Shown: positions 1 through 9,105, counted from the stretch's first letter. The stretch: DNA of 34,754 nucleotides from Planctomycetales bacterium (GCA_020426595.1 JAGQPS010000020.1:1-34754); one strand, 5' to 3'. Numbers and translations: made by a program. Notes: a model not told the origin generated them from the letters alone.

Positions 1-27
1 ATCCGTCGGGCTTAAATCAACAGGCCG

Positions 28-118
28 GTGAGCGAGGGACTCTTCGACTTCTCAAGCAAGCCGGCAACTCGTTACGCCACCCACAGCTCGTCCACCCCAT
101 CCCTGAAAGCGCGACGCC
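28..118. repeat. Dispersed intergenic repeat, copy 1 (about 91 bp)
   Basis: This stretch begins GTGAGCGAGGGACTCTTCGA and ends near CATCCCTGAAAGCGCGACGC. A second element of almost the same length, with matching ends and a diverged middle, lies at 18013-18105. No ORF is shared between the copies. It sits just downstream of the E2 gene, and the first 145 bases of the window hold no recognisable gene. Confidence 0.6.
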
Positions 119-145
119 CCAACCGGGCTCTGTCCCCGACGAGTC

Positions 146-1561
146 TCAGCGTTGCAACTCGAACCGCGCGATGCGTTCTTGCAGATCGGTGAGGAACCGA
201 CCGGCGCCCAAGCCATTAAGTACTCGGTGATCGAACGTCAGCGACGCGGTCGCTCGTTTCTCGAAGCGGAAACTAGTTCCCTCCGGCACGGGCCGAGGCT
301 CGACTGCTCCAAGCGCGAGTGTCGCGACGGCGGGAGGGACGACGACCGGAACCCCGGAGTGGAGTCCGAAGGTGCCGATGTTCGACACGGTGAAGGTGAC
401 TCGATCGTTCGCTTGATCGCGTCCTTGCTTGGCCAGCGCGATGCGTTCGCGCGCGACTTGCCAGAACTCGGTCTGCGATAGCTTGTCGGCTTGAGGAACC
501 ACGGCGGTAACGAGCCGATCGTCGGGCAAGGCGACGGCGATGCCGAGATCGACATGCTTGAACGTCCGCAGCACGCGCCCATCGCGTACCAAGGTGGAAC
601 GCAGCGGGGCATGAGCCGCGAGGCTTTGGGCGATGCACCAGAGCATCATCATGAAGCCGGTCGGCCCTTGCTCGGCTCGAGTGATTTCACGAGCCGCCGC
701 GATCTTGTCCCAAGGCAATTCGATGATCGCCGTGGCGGGGACCACCTGCTGCAAGCCGCGCAGCAAGCGGTAGTTGAGCGTCAGTTGCCCCTTGGCGACC
801 GCTTGTTCGTCATACCAAGCCGTGCTTTGCGGCTGGGTTTGATGATGGAATCGCTGAGCCAGCGGGCCGTGCGGCGCGGGAATCGAGGGACGAGCCGCGA
901 CCGCCGTGTCGGTATCGACCAGCTCCTCGGCCGAGGCTTCCCGATTCAAACCCGTCGCGACGTAACGATCGACGTCCTCGGGCAACAGCTTTTCACCGCG
1001 AGCCGGAATCTCGTCGAGATATTCCATCACGCCGAGCATCGCCATATGACGGCGCGTCCGCGGAGGAACTCGAACTCCGTCACTCCGATGTCGCTTGGGA
1101 CCGGTGAGTTCAGGTTGAGCCGGATCGAGTCGAAGCGACTGAGTAGCCGGCTTGTTCGCGGCGATCGCGTGGGTGGCCGGCGTAGGGGCGGGAGCCGCGA
1201 TCGCTGAATCGCCGTCGTCCCGCGCTTCCTCCACCATTTGCTCGACGTTATCGACCGACGCGGCGACTCGGTCAAGCGTCGGAACCTCATCCGCCTCGTC
1301 GAGTTCGCTCGCCGTCTCGATCAACAGTTCGATGCGTCCGATTTCGTAGCCGATGGGCAGCACTTGCCCCGGCTCCACCAACCACGCGACGAGTCGGCCT
1401 TCGACCGGACATTCCACCTCGGTGGTCGCCTTGTCGGTTTCCATCACGTAGATCGGTTGGTCCCGACGGATGACGTCGCCAGGCTGACAGAGATACTCGA
1501 CCAAGACCGCCTCATGCAGTCCCTCGCCGAGTTGTGGAATCTGAAGTGTCTGAATCGACAT
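146..1561 (-). CDS. 2-oxoacid dehydrogenase E2 (dihydrolipoyl acyltransferase)
   Basis: This is the acyltransferase core of a 2-oxoacid dehydrogenase complex; it moves the acyl group from lipoyl-lysine to CoA in the cytoplasm. The 471 residues show three parts: a lipoyl domain (about 4-80) with the lipoylation motif ETDKATTEV (K44), a proline/alanine-rich linker with a short E1/E3-binding domain (about 163-200), and a catalytic domain (about 245-468). The catalytic motif reads FDHRVLNG with H445; most E2 enzymes have DHRxxDG, so Asp is replaced by Asn at 449. It lies 8 bp downstream of the fused E1 gene and is surely co-transcribed. Substrate cannot be fixed from sequence; branched-chain oxoacids are likely given the E1 type. 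No E3 gene is in the window. Confidence 0.93.
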   Translation of the reverse strand: MSIQTLQIPQLGEGLHEAVLVEYLCQPGDVIRRDQPIYVMETDKATTEVECPVEGRLVAWLVEPGQVLPIGYEIGRIELLIETASELDEADEVPTLDRVAASVDNVEQMVEEARDDGDSAIAAPAPTPATHAIAANKPATQSLRLDPAQPELTGPKRHRSDGVRVPPRTRRHMAMLGVMEYLDEIPARGEKLLPEDVDRYVATGLNREASAEELVDTDTAVAARPSIPAPHGPLAQRFHHQTQPQSTAWYDEQAVAKGQLTLNYRLLRGLQQVVPATAIIELPWDKIAAAREITRAEQGPTGFMMMLWCIAQSLAAHAPLRSTLVRDGRVLRTFKHVDLGIAVALPDDRLVTAVVPQADKLSQTEFWQVARERIALAKQGRDQANDRVTFTVSNIGTFGLHSGVPVVVPPAVATLALGAVEPRPVPEGTSFRFEKRATASLTFDHRVLNGLGAGRFLTDLQERIARFELQR

Positions 1562-1569
1562 GCGAAAGC

Positions 1570-3549
1570 CTACTCTTCCATCGTCGTACGAATCGCGGCG
1601 ATCACGTCCTCGAGTGACGGGAGCGCGGCGTATTCAAGGATTGGGTTGAACCCAATCGGAACATCGGTGCGAGACACGAGCTTGGGTGGACTGAGCAGCT
1701 CGTACCAGGAATCGGGATCATCGACGATCTCGCCAATGATCGACTGGCCGAAACTGCAACTGCGGTTGTCTTCCTGAACCACCACGAGTCGTCCGGTCTT
1801 CTCCAACGAATCAATCACGGTTTCACGGTCCCACGGCACGAGACAACGCAGGTCGATCACTTCGACGCTCGCTTCGTCCGCGAGCGCTTCCGCGGCCTGC
1901 AGGGCAAGCTCCATCGCATTGCCCCAGGCGACGAGCGTCACGTCGGTCCCGGCTTGGCGAATCCGAGCCCGGCCGAAGGGAACCGCCGGCACTTGGGGAT
2001 CGACCTCGAGTGACTTGCGGAACAGATGCTTGGGAATCAGATACACCGTCGGATTGTTGGTCGACATCGCGGTCCACATGAGACCGGCCGCGTCCTCGGG
2101 CGTGCTGGGAACGACCACGTGGATGCCAGGCAGGTGAGCGAACGCGGCTTCGTTCGATTGGCTATGCCACGGTCCACCGCCAGGCAGGTAGGCTCCGTAG
2201 GGTGCGTAGAGCACCATCGGACAGTTCCACTTCCCTTGCGTGCGCCAATTGAGTGTCGAGAGGTTCGTGGCGATCTGGTTCCAAGCTGGTCCGACGAAGT
2301 CGACGAACTGCAACTCGAAGACCGGCCGCTTGCCGTAACTCGCGAGTCCAATGCCAACGCCCACGATCGTGCATTCGGCGAGTGGTGAATTGTGAACACG
2401 GTCGGGATGAGCGGTCGAAAGACCGGCGGTCAGTTTGAACACGCCCCCTTTGGGATCCTCGATGTCCTCGCCCAGGAACACGGTTCGCTCGTCGCGTTCG
2501 AGCGCGGCGCGAAACACTTGGTTGACCGCGTCGACCATTCGCCAAGCCTGTCCGCCCGGCAAGGGAGGCGCCGTCGCTTCCTCCGAGGTCTCGTTCCAAA
2601 CGTGATCGAGCACTTCCGTCGGCTTGGGATCGGGAGCGGTCGCGGCGAACTGGTAGTCCTGATCGACCGCCGAGTCGATCTCGGCTCGCATCGCTTCCCA
2701 CTCGTCCCAGGTCAGTTCACCTTGGTCGACGAGCTGCTCGGCGAGCGTCCTCACGGGATCGCGTTCGAGCATGGTTTGAATGTCTTCCGAGCTTCGGTAC
2801 GTGCGGTGATCGTCGCTGCTGGTGTGGCTGCAGAGCCGATCGACCTCGCAAACGAGAATCGAGGGCCCCTGCCCCGCACGAGCCTTGTCGAGCGCCGCCG
2901 AGGCCGCTTCGTGAACGGCCTGAGGCGAGCGACCATCGACATGCCGGACGCCAATGCCGTCGGCGAAGACGCCGAGCTTGAACGGATTGAGTTGATCGGT
3001 GTTGGTGCTGATGCCGTAACGGTTGTCTTCCACGACAAACACGATCGGCAATTGTCGTTCGACCGCGAAACAAACCGCCTCGTAGAACTCGCCCTGACGA
3101 GTCGCGGCTTCGCCGATGCACGCCACGACGACTTGTGGGAGCCCATCGAGCTGGATGCCCCAAGCGAATCCGCAAGCGGGGAGCAACGTGGCTCCCGTTG
3201 GACTGGGCATGCTCCAAATGCGTCGCTCGGCGCACGAGAAATGCGAGGGCATCTGCCGGCCACCGCTGCTGCTGTCCGCCTTGGCGAAGAAATCATGAGC
3301 CAATTCGCGAACCGTGACGCCGCGGGCGAGCATCATGGCTCGGTCGCGATAATACGGAAAGAGAAAATCCTCGTCGTGCATGAGCAGGCCGAGAATCGCC
3401 AGCGCTTCGTGCCCCATGCTGCCGATCTGGAACCAGCCACGACCTTGGCGAAAGAGAATCCCCTCGCGGCGATCCGCTTCGCGGCTCAAGTACATCAGCT
3501 TGAGCAAGTCTAGCTGGCGATAGGTCAGCTGCGCCGACGTGCCGCTCAT
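1570..3549 (-). CDS. 2-oxoacid dehydrogenase E1, alpha-beta fusion
   Basis: This thiamine-diphosphate-dependent E1 decarboxylates a 2-oxoacid and passes the acyl group to the E2 lipoyl arm. The 659-residue protein joins what are usually two subunits. The alpha half (about 1-320) has the TPP region starting GEAATRQGEFYEA (146-158) and ending VVEDN (172-176), where GDG..NN is usual, plus HTSSDDHRTYRS (242-253), close to the phosphorylation-loop segment of branched-chain E1 alpha. The beta half (about 335-659) has LGEDIEDPKGGVF (359-371) and GPWHSQSNEA (459-468). The start has a GGAAGG ribosome-binding site just upstream. Fused E1 proteins are known in several bacterial phyla; a branched-chain or mixed substrate is likely but unproven. 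It is first in a two-gene operon with E2. Confidence 0.92.
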   Translation of the reverse strand: MSGTSAQLTYRQLDLLKLMYLSREADRREGILFRQGRGWFQIGSMGHEALAILGLLMHDEDFLFPYYRDRAMMLARGVTVRELAHDFFAKADSSSGGRQMPSHFSCAERRIWSMPSPTGATLLPACGFAWGIQLDGLPQVVVACIGEAATRQGEFYEAVCFAVERQLPIVFVVEDNRYGISTNTDQLNPFKLGVFADGIGVRHVDGRSPQAVHEAASAALDKARAGQGPSILVCEVDRLCSHTSSDDHRTYRSSEDIQTMLERDPVRTLAEQLVDQGELTWDEWEAMRAEIDSAVDQDYQFAATAPDPKPTEVLDHVWNETSEEATAPPLPGGQAWRMVDAVNQVFRAALERDERTVFLGEDIEDPKGGVFKLTAGLSTAHPDRVHNSPLAECTIVGVGIGLASYGKRPVFELQFVDFVGPAWNQIATNLSTLNWRTQGKWNCPMVLYAPYGAYLPGGGPWHSQSNEAAFAHLPGIHVVVPSTPEDAAGLMWTAMSTNNPTVYLIPKHLFRKSLEVDPQVPAVPFGRARIRQAGTDVTLVAWGNAMELALQAAEALADEASVEVIDLRCLVPWDRETVIDSLEKTGRLVVVQEDNRSCSFGQSIIGEIVDDPDSWYELLSPPKLVSRTDVPIGFNPILEYAALPSLEDVIAAIRTTMEE

Positions 3550-3947
3550 CGCATCCCTTCCTCATCCTTGGGGCGAAACGCTCCTGCCTTCCGTGGCAGG
3601 TCCTAGCGGAGAGACTGTTCACCAATGCAGAGATCACGACCTTCGCTGCAAGCGCTCGCCTCCTTCAGCCTTGGGTACCAATTCTCGCGTCTGCTGTCAA
3701 AACCGGTTTACCGATGCACCCGGGATTTTACGTGGCTCTAACGTGTCGGATTCATCCCGCAAACAAAGAGCCCGACAACCATTCCCCAGGCATTCCGACC
3801 CTCGATCTCTATCGGTCGCCCTACCTTCCACCCATCGACTCCCACACGACACCGTTGAGCAGGTTTCCGATCTGCTAGCAGGCCCGGCCGCGCCGGCTCG
3901 CGGACTCCGAGGCTTGCTGCCACGGGACGTACGCGATGGCTGGGGAG
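3550..3947. other. Intergenic region between E1 and ccoS
   Basis: About 400 bases lie between the start of the E1 gene and the end of ccoS, both on the minus strand. It must hold the E1 promoter and the 3' end of the oxidase transcript. Short GC-rich inverted segments occur near 3885-3915, but I see no clear terminator with a T-run and no convincing gene. Confidence 0.5.
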
Positions 3948-4109
3948 TCACTTTGGGGACGACGAGGGGGAGTCGTCATCAAAAAGAATGCGCACCGCCG
4001 GAGTCTCGAGGTCCTCGTACTGACCACCTCGGATGCACCAAACGCACGCGGCCAAAGCGCCGGCGGCGAACACCAGCGCCACGGGAAGAGCAATGTAGAT
4101 CACCGACAT
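3948..4109 (-). CDS. ccoS: cbb3 oxidase maturation protein CcoS
   Basis: This 53-residue protein is the short membrane factor CcoS (FixS), needed to insert cofactors into the cbb3 oxidase catalytic subunit. It begins MSVIYIALPVALVF, continues as a single membrane helix (about 3-26), and carries the family signature RGGQYEDLETPAVRILFDDD at 27-46, followed by a serine-rich tail. Canonical CcoS has GQFDDLETPAxRILFDDD, so the match is close to complete. The ATG at 4109 has AAGGAA about 7 bases upstream. It lies 15 bp after the ccoI stop codon, the usual ccoI-ccoS order, and is too short for ordinary ORF cut-offs, so it is easily overlooked. Confidence 0.93.
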   Translation of the reverse strand: MSVIYIALPVALVFAAGALAACVWCIRGGQYEDLETPAVRILFDDDSPSSSPK

Positions 4110-4124
4110 GCCGAGTGTTCCTTA

Positions 4125-6743
4125 TTACGAATTGGCGGGAGCTGGCCCAAGACTCGCCGCTGGTTCAGCCGCAAGGGTTGGCCCCTCCATCGTGCCCGAC
4201 TTGAACGCTCGGCCACCCACCGCGATCGCGAGGACGGTGAGCGAACTGACCGGCATCAGCGCGGCGGCCACGAGGGGATTGATTTGCCCGGCGGCGGCCA
4301 AGATGACCGCCAAGGCGTTGTACATCAAACTCACGCCAAGGCCGAGCTGAATAGTGTGGACCGTCCGCCGAGCTCCTTGCAGCAAGCCCAACAGCGGCAG
4401 CAAACCCGACCGCCCGAAGTAGACGTCGGCCGATCGCAGACTGATCTCCGCCCCCGACTGCACCGAGATCCCCACATCGGCCGCCGCGAGCGCCGCGCTG
4501 TCGTTCATGCCGTCTCCGACCATGACACAGGGACCGGTTCCCTGGTGACGGTGGTCGTTGAGCACTTCGACCTTTTGTTCGGGAGAGAGACTTCCCAGCG
4601 CCCGCCGAGACTCGATGCCTAACTCGCGAGCGACTCCCGCGACGACTCGTGGGTGGTCACCCGACAAGACTCCGACTTGCCAGCCGAGTTGCTTGAGTCG
4701 AGCGATCACACTCGCGGTCTCGCCACGCAGCGCGTCGCCCACACTCACGCCGGCGACGACCGCTCCATCCACCGCCGCCAGAATCGGCGTGCAGCCTTGC
4801 CGAGCCACCCAGTCGCTCCACCGATCCCATCGCGGGTCGATCGATGCCTTGTCACCCACGAATCGACTCGTTCCCACGCGCACGTCGCGTCCCGCCACGA
4901 CGCCAGCGATTCCGCCGGTCTCGCCTTGTTGGACTTGTTCGACCGATAACGACGAGGCCCCGTCATGACCGGTCGTGCCGCTGGCACCTCCGAGCGACCA
5001 ACGGCTCGAATCACGCGTGATGGCTCGCGCGGCCTGATGGTTGGATAGCGACTCGAGTGCCACGACGTATTCGATCACGCTTCGATCGCCGACCCACGAG
5101 CGGACGGAAGTCCGTCCTTCGGTCAACGTTCCCGTCTTATCGAACCAGATCGTTCCGGGATGAACCAAGCGTTCGAGAGCGTCACCACCCTTTACCAGCA
5201 GCCGCTGCCGAGCGGCTCGTCCCACGGCGACGGCGATCGCCAAGGGAGTCGCCAATCCAAGAGCACAGGGACAAGCCACGATCGCCAGCGCGATCGCATG
5301 ATCCCAGGCGTGAGGATCGCGGACCCACGACCAACCAAGAGCGGTCGCCAAGGTCGCCACGACGATCACCACGACGAACCAGCCTCCGAGCGCGTCGGCT
5401 CGCTGCACCAGACGAGTCCGTTTGAGCGCGGCGTTCTCGACGAGATCGATCAGTCGCCCGAGACGCGAGACGCCACCGACCGCCGTGACCTCGAGCTCGA
5501 TCGGACTCTCGATATTGTTCATGCCGCCATGCACGGCATCGCCGGGAGCGATCTCCACCGGAGTCGACTCTCCGGTGAGCAACGATCGGTCGATCGAGGT
5601 TCTCCCCGAGACGACGATTCCATCCGCTGGAATCGTCTCGTTCCCCAGCACGCGAACACGATCACCAACGGTGAGCGCCGACGCGGGAACCCACCGCGCC
5701 TCGCCTTCGGCCGAGACGCGCCGAGCGCGGCTTGGCGTGAGTTCATAGAGCCGGCGAATGTCGTCCGAGGCGCGGCGAGTCTGGCGGTATTGGATCCAGC
5801 GCCCGACGAGCAACAGAAATACCAGCATTCCGAGCGAATCAAAGTAGATCGCGCCGGTGTCGCGAAACGTGTTGATCCAGCCAACGGTCGTCCCGAGGCC
5901 CAAGCCGAGCGCGATCGGCAGATCCATATTGGGGACACCGGCCCGTAGGCCCGCCCAGGCCTGACGAAAGAAGGTCCGCCCTGGTCCGGCCAAGGCGATG
6001 GCCCCGAGTCCCGCGCTGACCCAACGCAAGTACCGTTCGATGTTGGCGTCCATGCCGCTCACCCAACCGGCATAGAGCGCGATGGCGATCAACATCAAGT
6101 TCCCCGCGACCGCCGCCGCGATGGCGATCTCGACCAACCTTCGACGCGTTTCACGCAGCGCCGATTCCTCGGCGTCATTGCGCTGGTAGGGATAAGGGCG
6201 GTAGCCAAGTTGATCGAGTCTCCGCGCGACCTGCGAGAGTTTCGTTTGCTCGGCATCCCACGTCACGGTCAGCACGCCGCGATGCAGATTGAGTCGGGCT
6301 TCACTGACGCCCGGCATCAACCGGGGCAATCGTTCGAGCAACCACACACAAGCCCGGCAATGGATTCCATCGAGTCGCAAATCAACGCTCAGGGAGTTGG
6401 GCCCCATCGATCGCGCATGATCCGCGAGAAAGCTCGGATCATCGAACTCCTCGTAGCTCTCGCCCGAGTCGCCGGGGTGTCCCGCCGCTCCTGGTTCATG
6501 GGCCCGATATTGATAGAAGTCATCGAGGCCCGAGGCATGGAGCAGTTCGTAAGCCGCCTCGCAGCCGTTGCAGCAGAACACGACGCCGGCCGCGGCCGCT
6601 TCGGCGTTGGCTCCGCGCGCGATGAGCAGCTTGGTTTGAGCCTCTTGATAGGCCCGCGGGATCGGCAACTGGCAATGCCGACAGACTCCGCTCGGGCCGG
6701 TGGCGCAGGCTTGCCCTTGAGAATCGGCCTCGCCGGCGCTCAT
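4125..6743 (-). CDS. ccoI: Copper P1B-type ATPase CcoI (FixI)
   Basis: CcoI pumps copper across the inner membrane for assembly of the haem-copper centre of cbb3 oxidase. The 872 residues hold an N-terminal cysteine-rich metal-binding domain typical of this subfamily (FCCNGCEAAYELL, 56-68), an HMA domain with CRAC (129-132), membrane helices, the actuator motif LTGES (389-393), the transport motif CPC (491-493), the phosphorylated aspartate in DKTGT (D535) and GDGMND (743-748). The nucleotide-domain His-Pro dipeptide expected near 569 reads SNHQ (567-570), an unusual change. The start overlaps the stop of the upstream TauE/SafE-like gene by ATGA, so the two are translationally coupled, and ccoS follows after 15 bp. 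Confidence 0.93.
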   Translation of the reverse strand: MSAGEADSQGQACATGPSGVCRHCQLPIPRAYQEAQTKLLIARGANAEAAAAGVVFCCNGCEAAYELLHASGLDDFYQYRAHEPGAAGHPGDSGESYEEFDDPSFLADHARSMGPNSLSVDLRLDGIHCRACVWLLERLPRLMPGVSEARLNLHRGVLTVTWDAEQTKLSQVARRLDQLGYRPYPYQRNDAEESALRETRRRLVEIAIAAAVAGNLMLIAIALYAGWVSGMDANIERYLRWVSAGLGAIALAGPGRTFFRQAWAGLRAGVPNMDLPIALGLGLGTTVGWINTFRDTGAIYFDSLGMLVFLLLVGRWIQYRQTRRASDDIRRLYELTPSRARRVSAEGEARWVPASALTVGDRVRVLGNETIPADGIVVSGRTSIDRSLLTGESTPVEIAPGDAVHGGMNNIESPIELEVTAVGGVSRLGRLIDLVENAALKRTRLVQRADALGGWFVVVIVVATLATALGWSWVRDPHAWDHAIALAIVACPCALGLATPLAIAVAVGRAARQRLLVKGGDALERLVHPGTIWFDKTGTLTEGRTSVRSWVGDRSVIEYVVALESLSNHQAARAITRDSSRWSLGGASGTTGHDGASSLSVEQVQQGETGGIAGVVAGRDVRVGTSRFVGDKASIDPRWDRWSDWVARQGCTPILAAVDGAVVAGVSVGDALRGETASVIARLKQLGWQVGVLSGDHPRVVAGVARELGIESRRALGSLSPEQKVEVLNDHRHQGTGPCVMVGDGMNDSAALAAADVGISVQSGAEISLRSADVYFGRSGLLPLLGLLQGARRTVHTIQLGLGVSLMYNALAVILAAAGQINPLVAAALMPVSSLTVLAIAVGGRAFKSGTMEGPTLAAEPAASLGPAPANS

Positions 6744-7618
6744 GGCCCCTGGCTCCCATCAGCCTCGGCGGTCGCTGATTCCTCGGCTTCGCGGAGTGCG
6801 TTTGCGGCCGCCTCGCAGCACGGCTTCTTTTCATTCGTCAGAGTCTCGATGCCGCCGCCATCCAGAACGACGGGATGTTGGCTCAGGTTGCCGAGCCATT
6901 CCTCCCACGCCGCGCTGGCTCGGCTACGAATCGTCGTGACGCCAATCGCGATCACAAGCACGGCGGTCGCCCAAGTGGCGTGTCGGCCCCAGCGACCGGC
7001 GATCCACCGCGCGCTGATGCCGAGCGAAACCAGGACCGGGAGTGCTCCGGCCCACAACAATCCCATCACCGCAGCGCCAGCCCAGGGCGAACCGGTACCG
7101 GCGGCGACGAGCACGAATGTGTAGAGCCAGCCGCAGGGGAGCAAACCGGTCACCAATCCCAGAGTCGTCGCGCGGGCCCGAGGGCTCCAGCCCGCGCTCG
7201 CCTTGCGCACGCGCACGATGAAGTTCATGAGCCCCTTGGGAAGCGGCAAATGCCAGAATCGGCCTAGCCAATGTTTGACCAGCACCGCCACGCCAATCCC
7301 GATGCTCGTGATGCCAGCCAGCCAAGCCGCGCCAACCTGCCAACCGACCCAATCGCCTCCCAGATCCAAGGCCGCGCCGAGGGCTCCGGCCGCGAGTCCG
7401 ATCGCGAGGTAGGTCGTTAGGCGTCCCGCTTGGTAGCAAAGCGTCGTACCGGAGCTTCGACGCGGCGCGGCGCATCCGCCTTGCGAGTCACAGCCTTCGC
7501 GCGAACCACTCCGCCCCGTTCCGCCCGCCAATGCCGCGATCGGTCCGCACATGCCGGCGCAATGCAGCGAACCGACAAGGCTGGCGATGGCGACGGCGGT
7601 CCAAAAGGTGACATTCAT
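6740..7618 (-). CDS. TauE/SafE (DsbD_2-like) family membrane protein
   Basis: This 292-residue membrane protein belongs to the group annotated as sulfite exporter TauE/SafE or UreH/DsbD_2-like, which is often found inside cbb3 gene clusters. It has about six hydrophobic helices and the hallmark motif HCAGMCGP (19-26) in the first helix, whose cysteines could handle copper; the C-terminal tail has a KPCCEA segment. The name should not be taken as proof of sulfite export. Position between ccoG and ccoI, with a 21-bp gap on one side and a 4-bp overlap on the other, argues for a role in oxidase maturation, probably metal or thiol handling. A purine-rich GAGAGAG lies upstream of the ATG. Confidence 0.85.
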   Translation of the reverse strand: MNVTFWTAVAIASLVGSLHCAGMCGPIAALAGGTGRSGSREGCDSQGGCAAPRRSSGTTLCYQAGRLTTYLAIGLAAGALGAALDLGGDWVGWQVGAAWLAGITSIGIGVAVLVKHWLGRFWHLPLPKGLMNFIVRVRKASAGWSPRARATTLGLVTGLLPCGWLYTFVLVAAGTGSPWAGAAVMGLLWAGALPVLVSLGISARWIAGRWGRHATWATAVLVIAIGVTTIRSRASAAWEEWLGNLSQHPVVLDGGGIETLTNEKKPCCEAAANALREAEESATAEADGSQGP

Positions 7619-7639
7619 GAGCGAGGCTCTCTCTGGGTT

Positions 7640-9073
7640 CTAGGGACCCGCCATGCGGAAACTAATGACTCGTTCATCCCCTTGGTCGCTGCGGAAGGTC
7701 ACTTTCACGGGCAACCAATGATCCTTGAACAGGGACGCCGGTGCCACGGCTCGAAGTCCAGCGGTCACGCTTTTCTCGCCCTCGATCGGAATCTCATCGC
7801 TCGTCGTTTTCACATCGACCTCCGCCGGTTCGACGCCGACAAGCGTGAGGACCGCATCGTCCCGAGAGCGATTGACCAAGTGCATGGTGAAGGTGTTGGC
7901 GATCCGATCGCTCTCCACCTTCTGGTAAGGCAATCCTCGCTCACGATTGATCGCGACATCGAAGCTCTTGCGTCCCATCACGAGTGTCACGATTCCGGTG
8001 ACCAAGGCGAGCAAGACGATGGGATAGATCAAAATCCGTGGGCGGAACAACGAGAAACGCTGGCCCTCGTCTTCCATTTGCGAACTGTAGTGGATCAACC
8101 CCTGGGGACGACCAATCTTCTCCATCACGTCATCACAAGCGTCGATGCACTGAGCGCAGTTGATGCACTCGAGTTGCAGGCCGTCTCGTATGTCGATGCC
8201 CGTGGGACAAGTCGTCACGCATTTACGACAATCCACGCAGTCTCCGACGATGGGCAAGTCGGGAGACATCTCCTTGCGTCGCCCCTTGTGGCGAGGCTCG
8301 CCACGAGCCTTGTCATAGGACACCACGCGCGAACTTCGGTCGAGCAACACCGACTGAAATCGGCCATAGGGACAGGCGATGATGCAGAGCTGTTCGCGGA
8401 AGAAACCGAAATCGAACAACATCGCGATCGTGACGAGCGTCACGATGCCGAACGCCCATGGGTGCTCGAACGGCGTGCTCCGCCAAACCCACTTGATCAG
8501 ATTGTCCATCCCCACGAAGTACGCGAGAAAGGTGTGGGCCAGGTAGAAACTGATCACGAAGTACAGGCCGTACTTCACCACCTGCCGCCAAGGAACTGCC
8601 GCCCCCTTGGCCTTACCTCCCTTGCCCCACGTTCCGTCGGCCCATCGTTCGATCGGCCGAAACACGAATTCCATGTACACGGTTTGAGGACAAGCCCAAC
8701 CACACCAGACCCGTCCGAAGACGGCGGTGAACCAAAAGATCGAGAGAAAGACAAAGACCATGCCGAGCGCCATGATCGCGGTGTCGGTCGGCAAGATGCG
8801 CAGGCCGAACACGAAGAACTCGCGATTCATGATGTCGAGCAGCAACAGCGGGCGGCCGTCGTACTTGAGGAATGGCAGCAGCGTGAACACGAAGATCAAG
8901 AGGGCCGCCACGATGCGACGGCGGCGAAGATAGCGACCGTCGGAAACCTTGGGTTTGAGCCAGCGACGTGAACCGTCGCTCTCCATGGTGGAGAGGATCT
9001 GCCCAGGTGGCTTGAGCAGATGGGGAACCGCTTCTTGACCTTGCTCCGGTTGCTCTGACGCTGACTGAACCAT
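7640..9073 (-). CDS. ccoG: cbb3 oxidase accessory protein CcoG (ferredoxin-type)
   Basis: CcoG (FixG/RdxA) is a membrane-bound iron-sulfur protein that helps cbb3 oxidase assembly; work in other bacteria links it to cupric ion reduction. In 477 residues it shows membrane helices, the family motif CGWACPQT (124-131), CIIACPYG (230-237), and two [4Fe-4S] ligand sets: C279/C282/C285 with C289, and C303/C306/C309 with C313. A final helix (about 347-366) is followed by an Ig-like C-terminal domain. A GTG codon lies immediately upstream in frame, but the ATG at 9073 has GGAGAAGG at good spacing and is preferred. A separate transcription start upstream is possible, because 268 bases lie between ccoP and ccoG. 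Confidence 0.93.
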   Translation of the reverse strand: MVQSASEQPEQGQEAVPHLLKPPGQILSTMESDGSRRWLKPKVSDGRYLRRRRIVAALLIFVFTLLPFLKYDGRPLLLLDIMNREFFVFGLRILPTDTAIMALGMVFVFLSIFWFTAVFGRVWCGWACPQTVYMEFVFRPIERWADGTWGKGGKAKGAAVPWRQVVKYGLYFVISFYLAHTFLAYFVGMDNLIKWVWRSTPFEHPWAFGIVTLVTIAMLFDFGFFREQLCIIACPYGRFQSVLLDRSSRVVSYDKARGEPRHKGRRKEMSPDLPIVGDCVDCRKCVTTCPTGIDIRDGLQLECINCAQCIDACDDVMEKIGRPQGLIHYSSQMEDEGQRFSLFRPRILIYPIVLLALVTGIVTLVMGRKSFDVAINRERGLPYQKVESDRIANTFTMHLVNRSRDDAVLTLVGVEPAEVDVKTTSDEIPIEGEKSVTAGLRAVAPASLFKDHWLPVKVTFRSDQGDERVISFRMAGP

Positions 9074-9085
9074 CACACACCTTCT

Positions 9086-9105
9086 CCGACTGAAGCTTCA
9101 GCCGG
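9086..9105. promoter_or_regulatory. 20-bp near-perfect palindrome upstream of ccoG
   Basis: The sequence CCGACTGAAGCTTCAGCCGG is a palindrome with one mismatched pair and a perfect 12-bp core, CTGAAGCTTCAG. It lies just upstream of the ccoG ribosome-binding site. It could be an operator for a dimeric repressor or a 5'-UTR structure; no known regulator site was recognised. Confidence 0.35.

Noticed and set aside
2392-3513. Long plus-strand frame opposite the E1 gene (373 codons)
   Set aside because: It mirrors a clearly conserved gene on the other strand; long antisense frames are expected in high-GC DNA.
7430-8971. Long plus-strand frame (513 codons) opposite ccoG and its neighbour
   Set aside because: It has no recognisable motifs and overlaps genes with intact iron-sulfur and membrane signatures.
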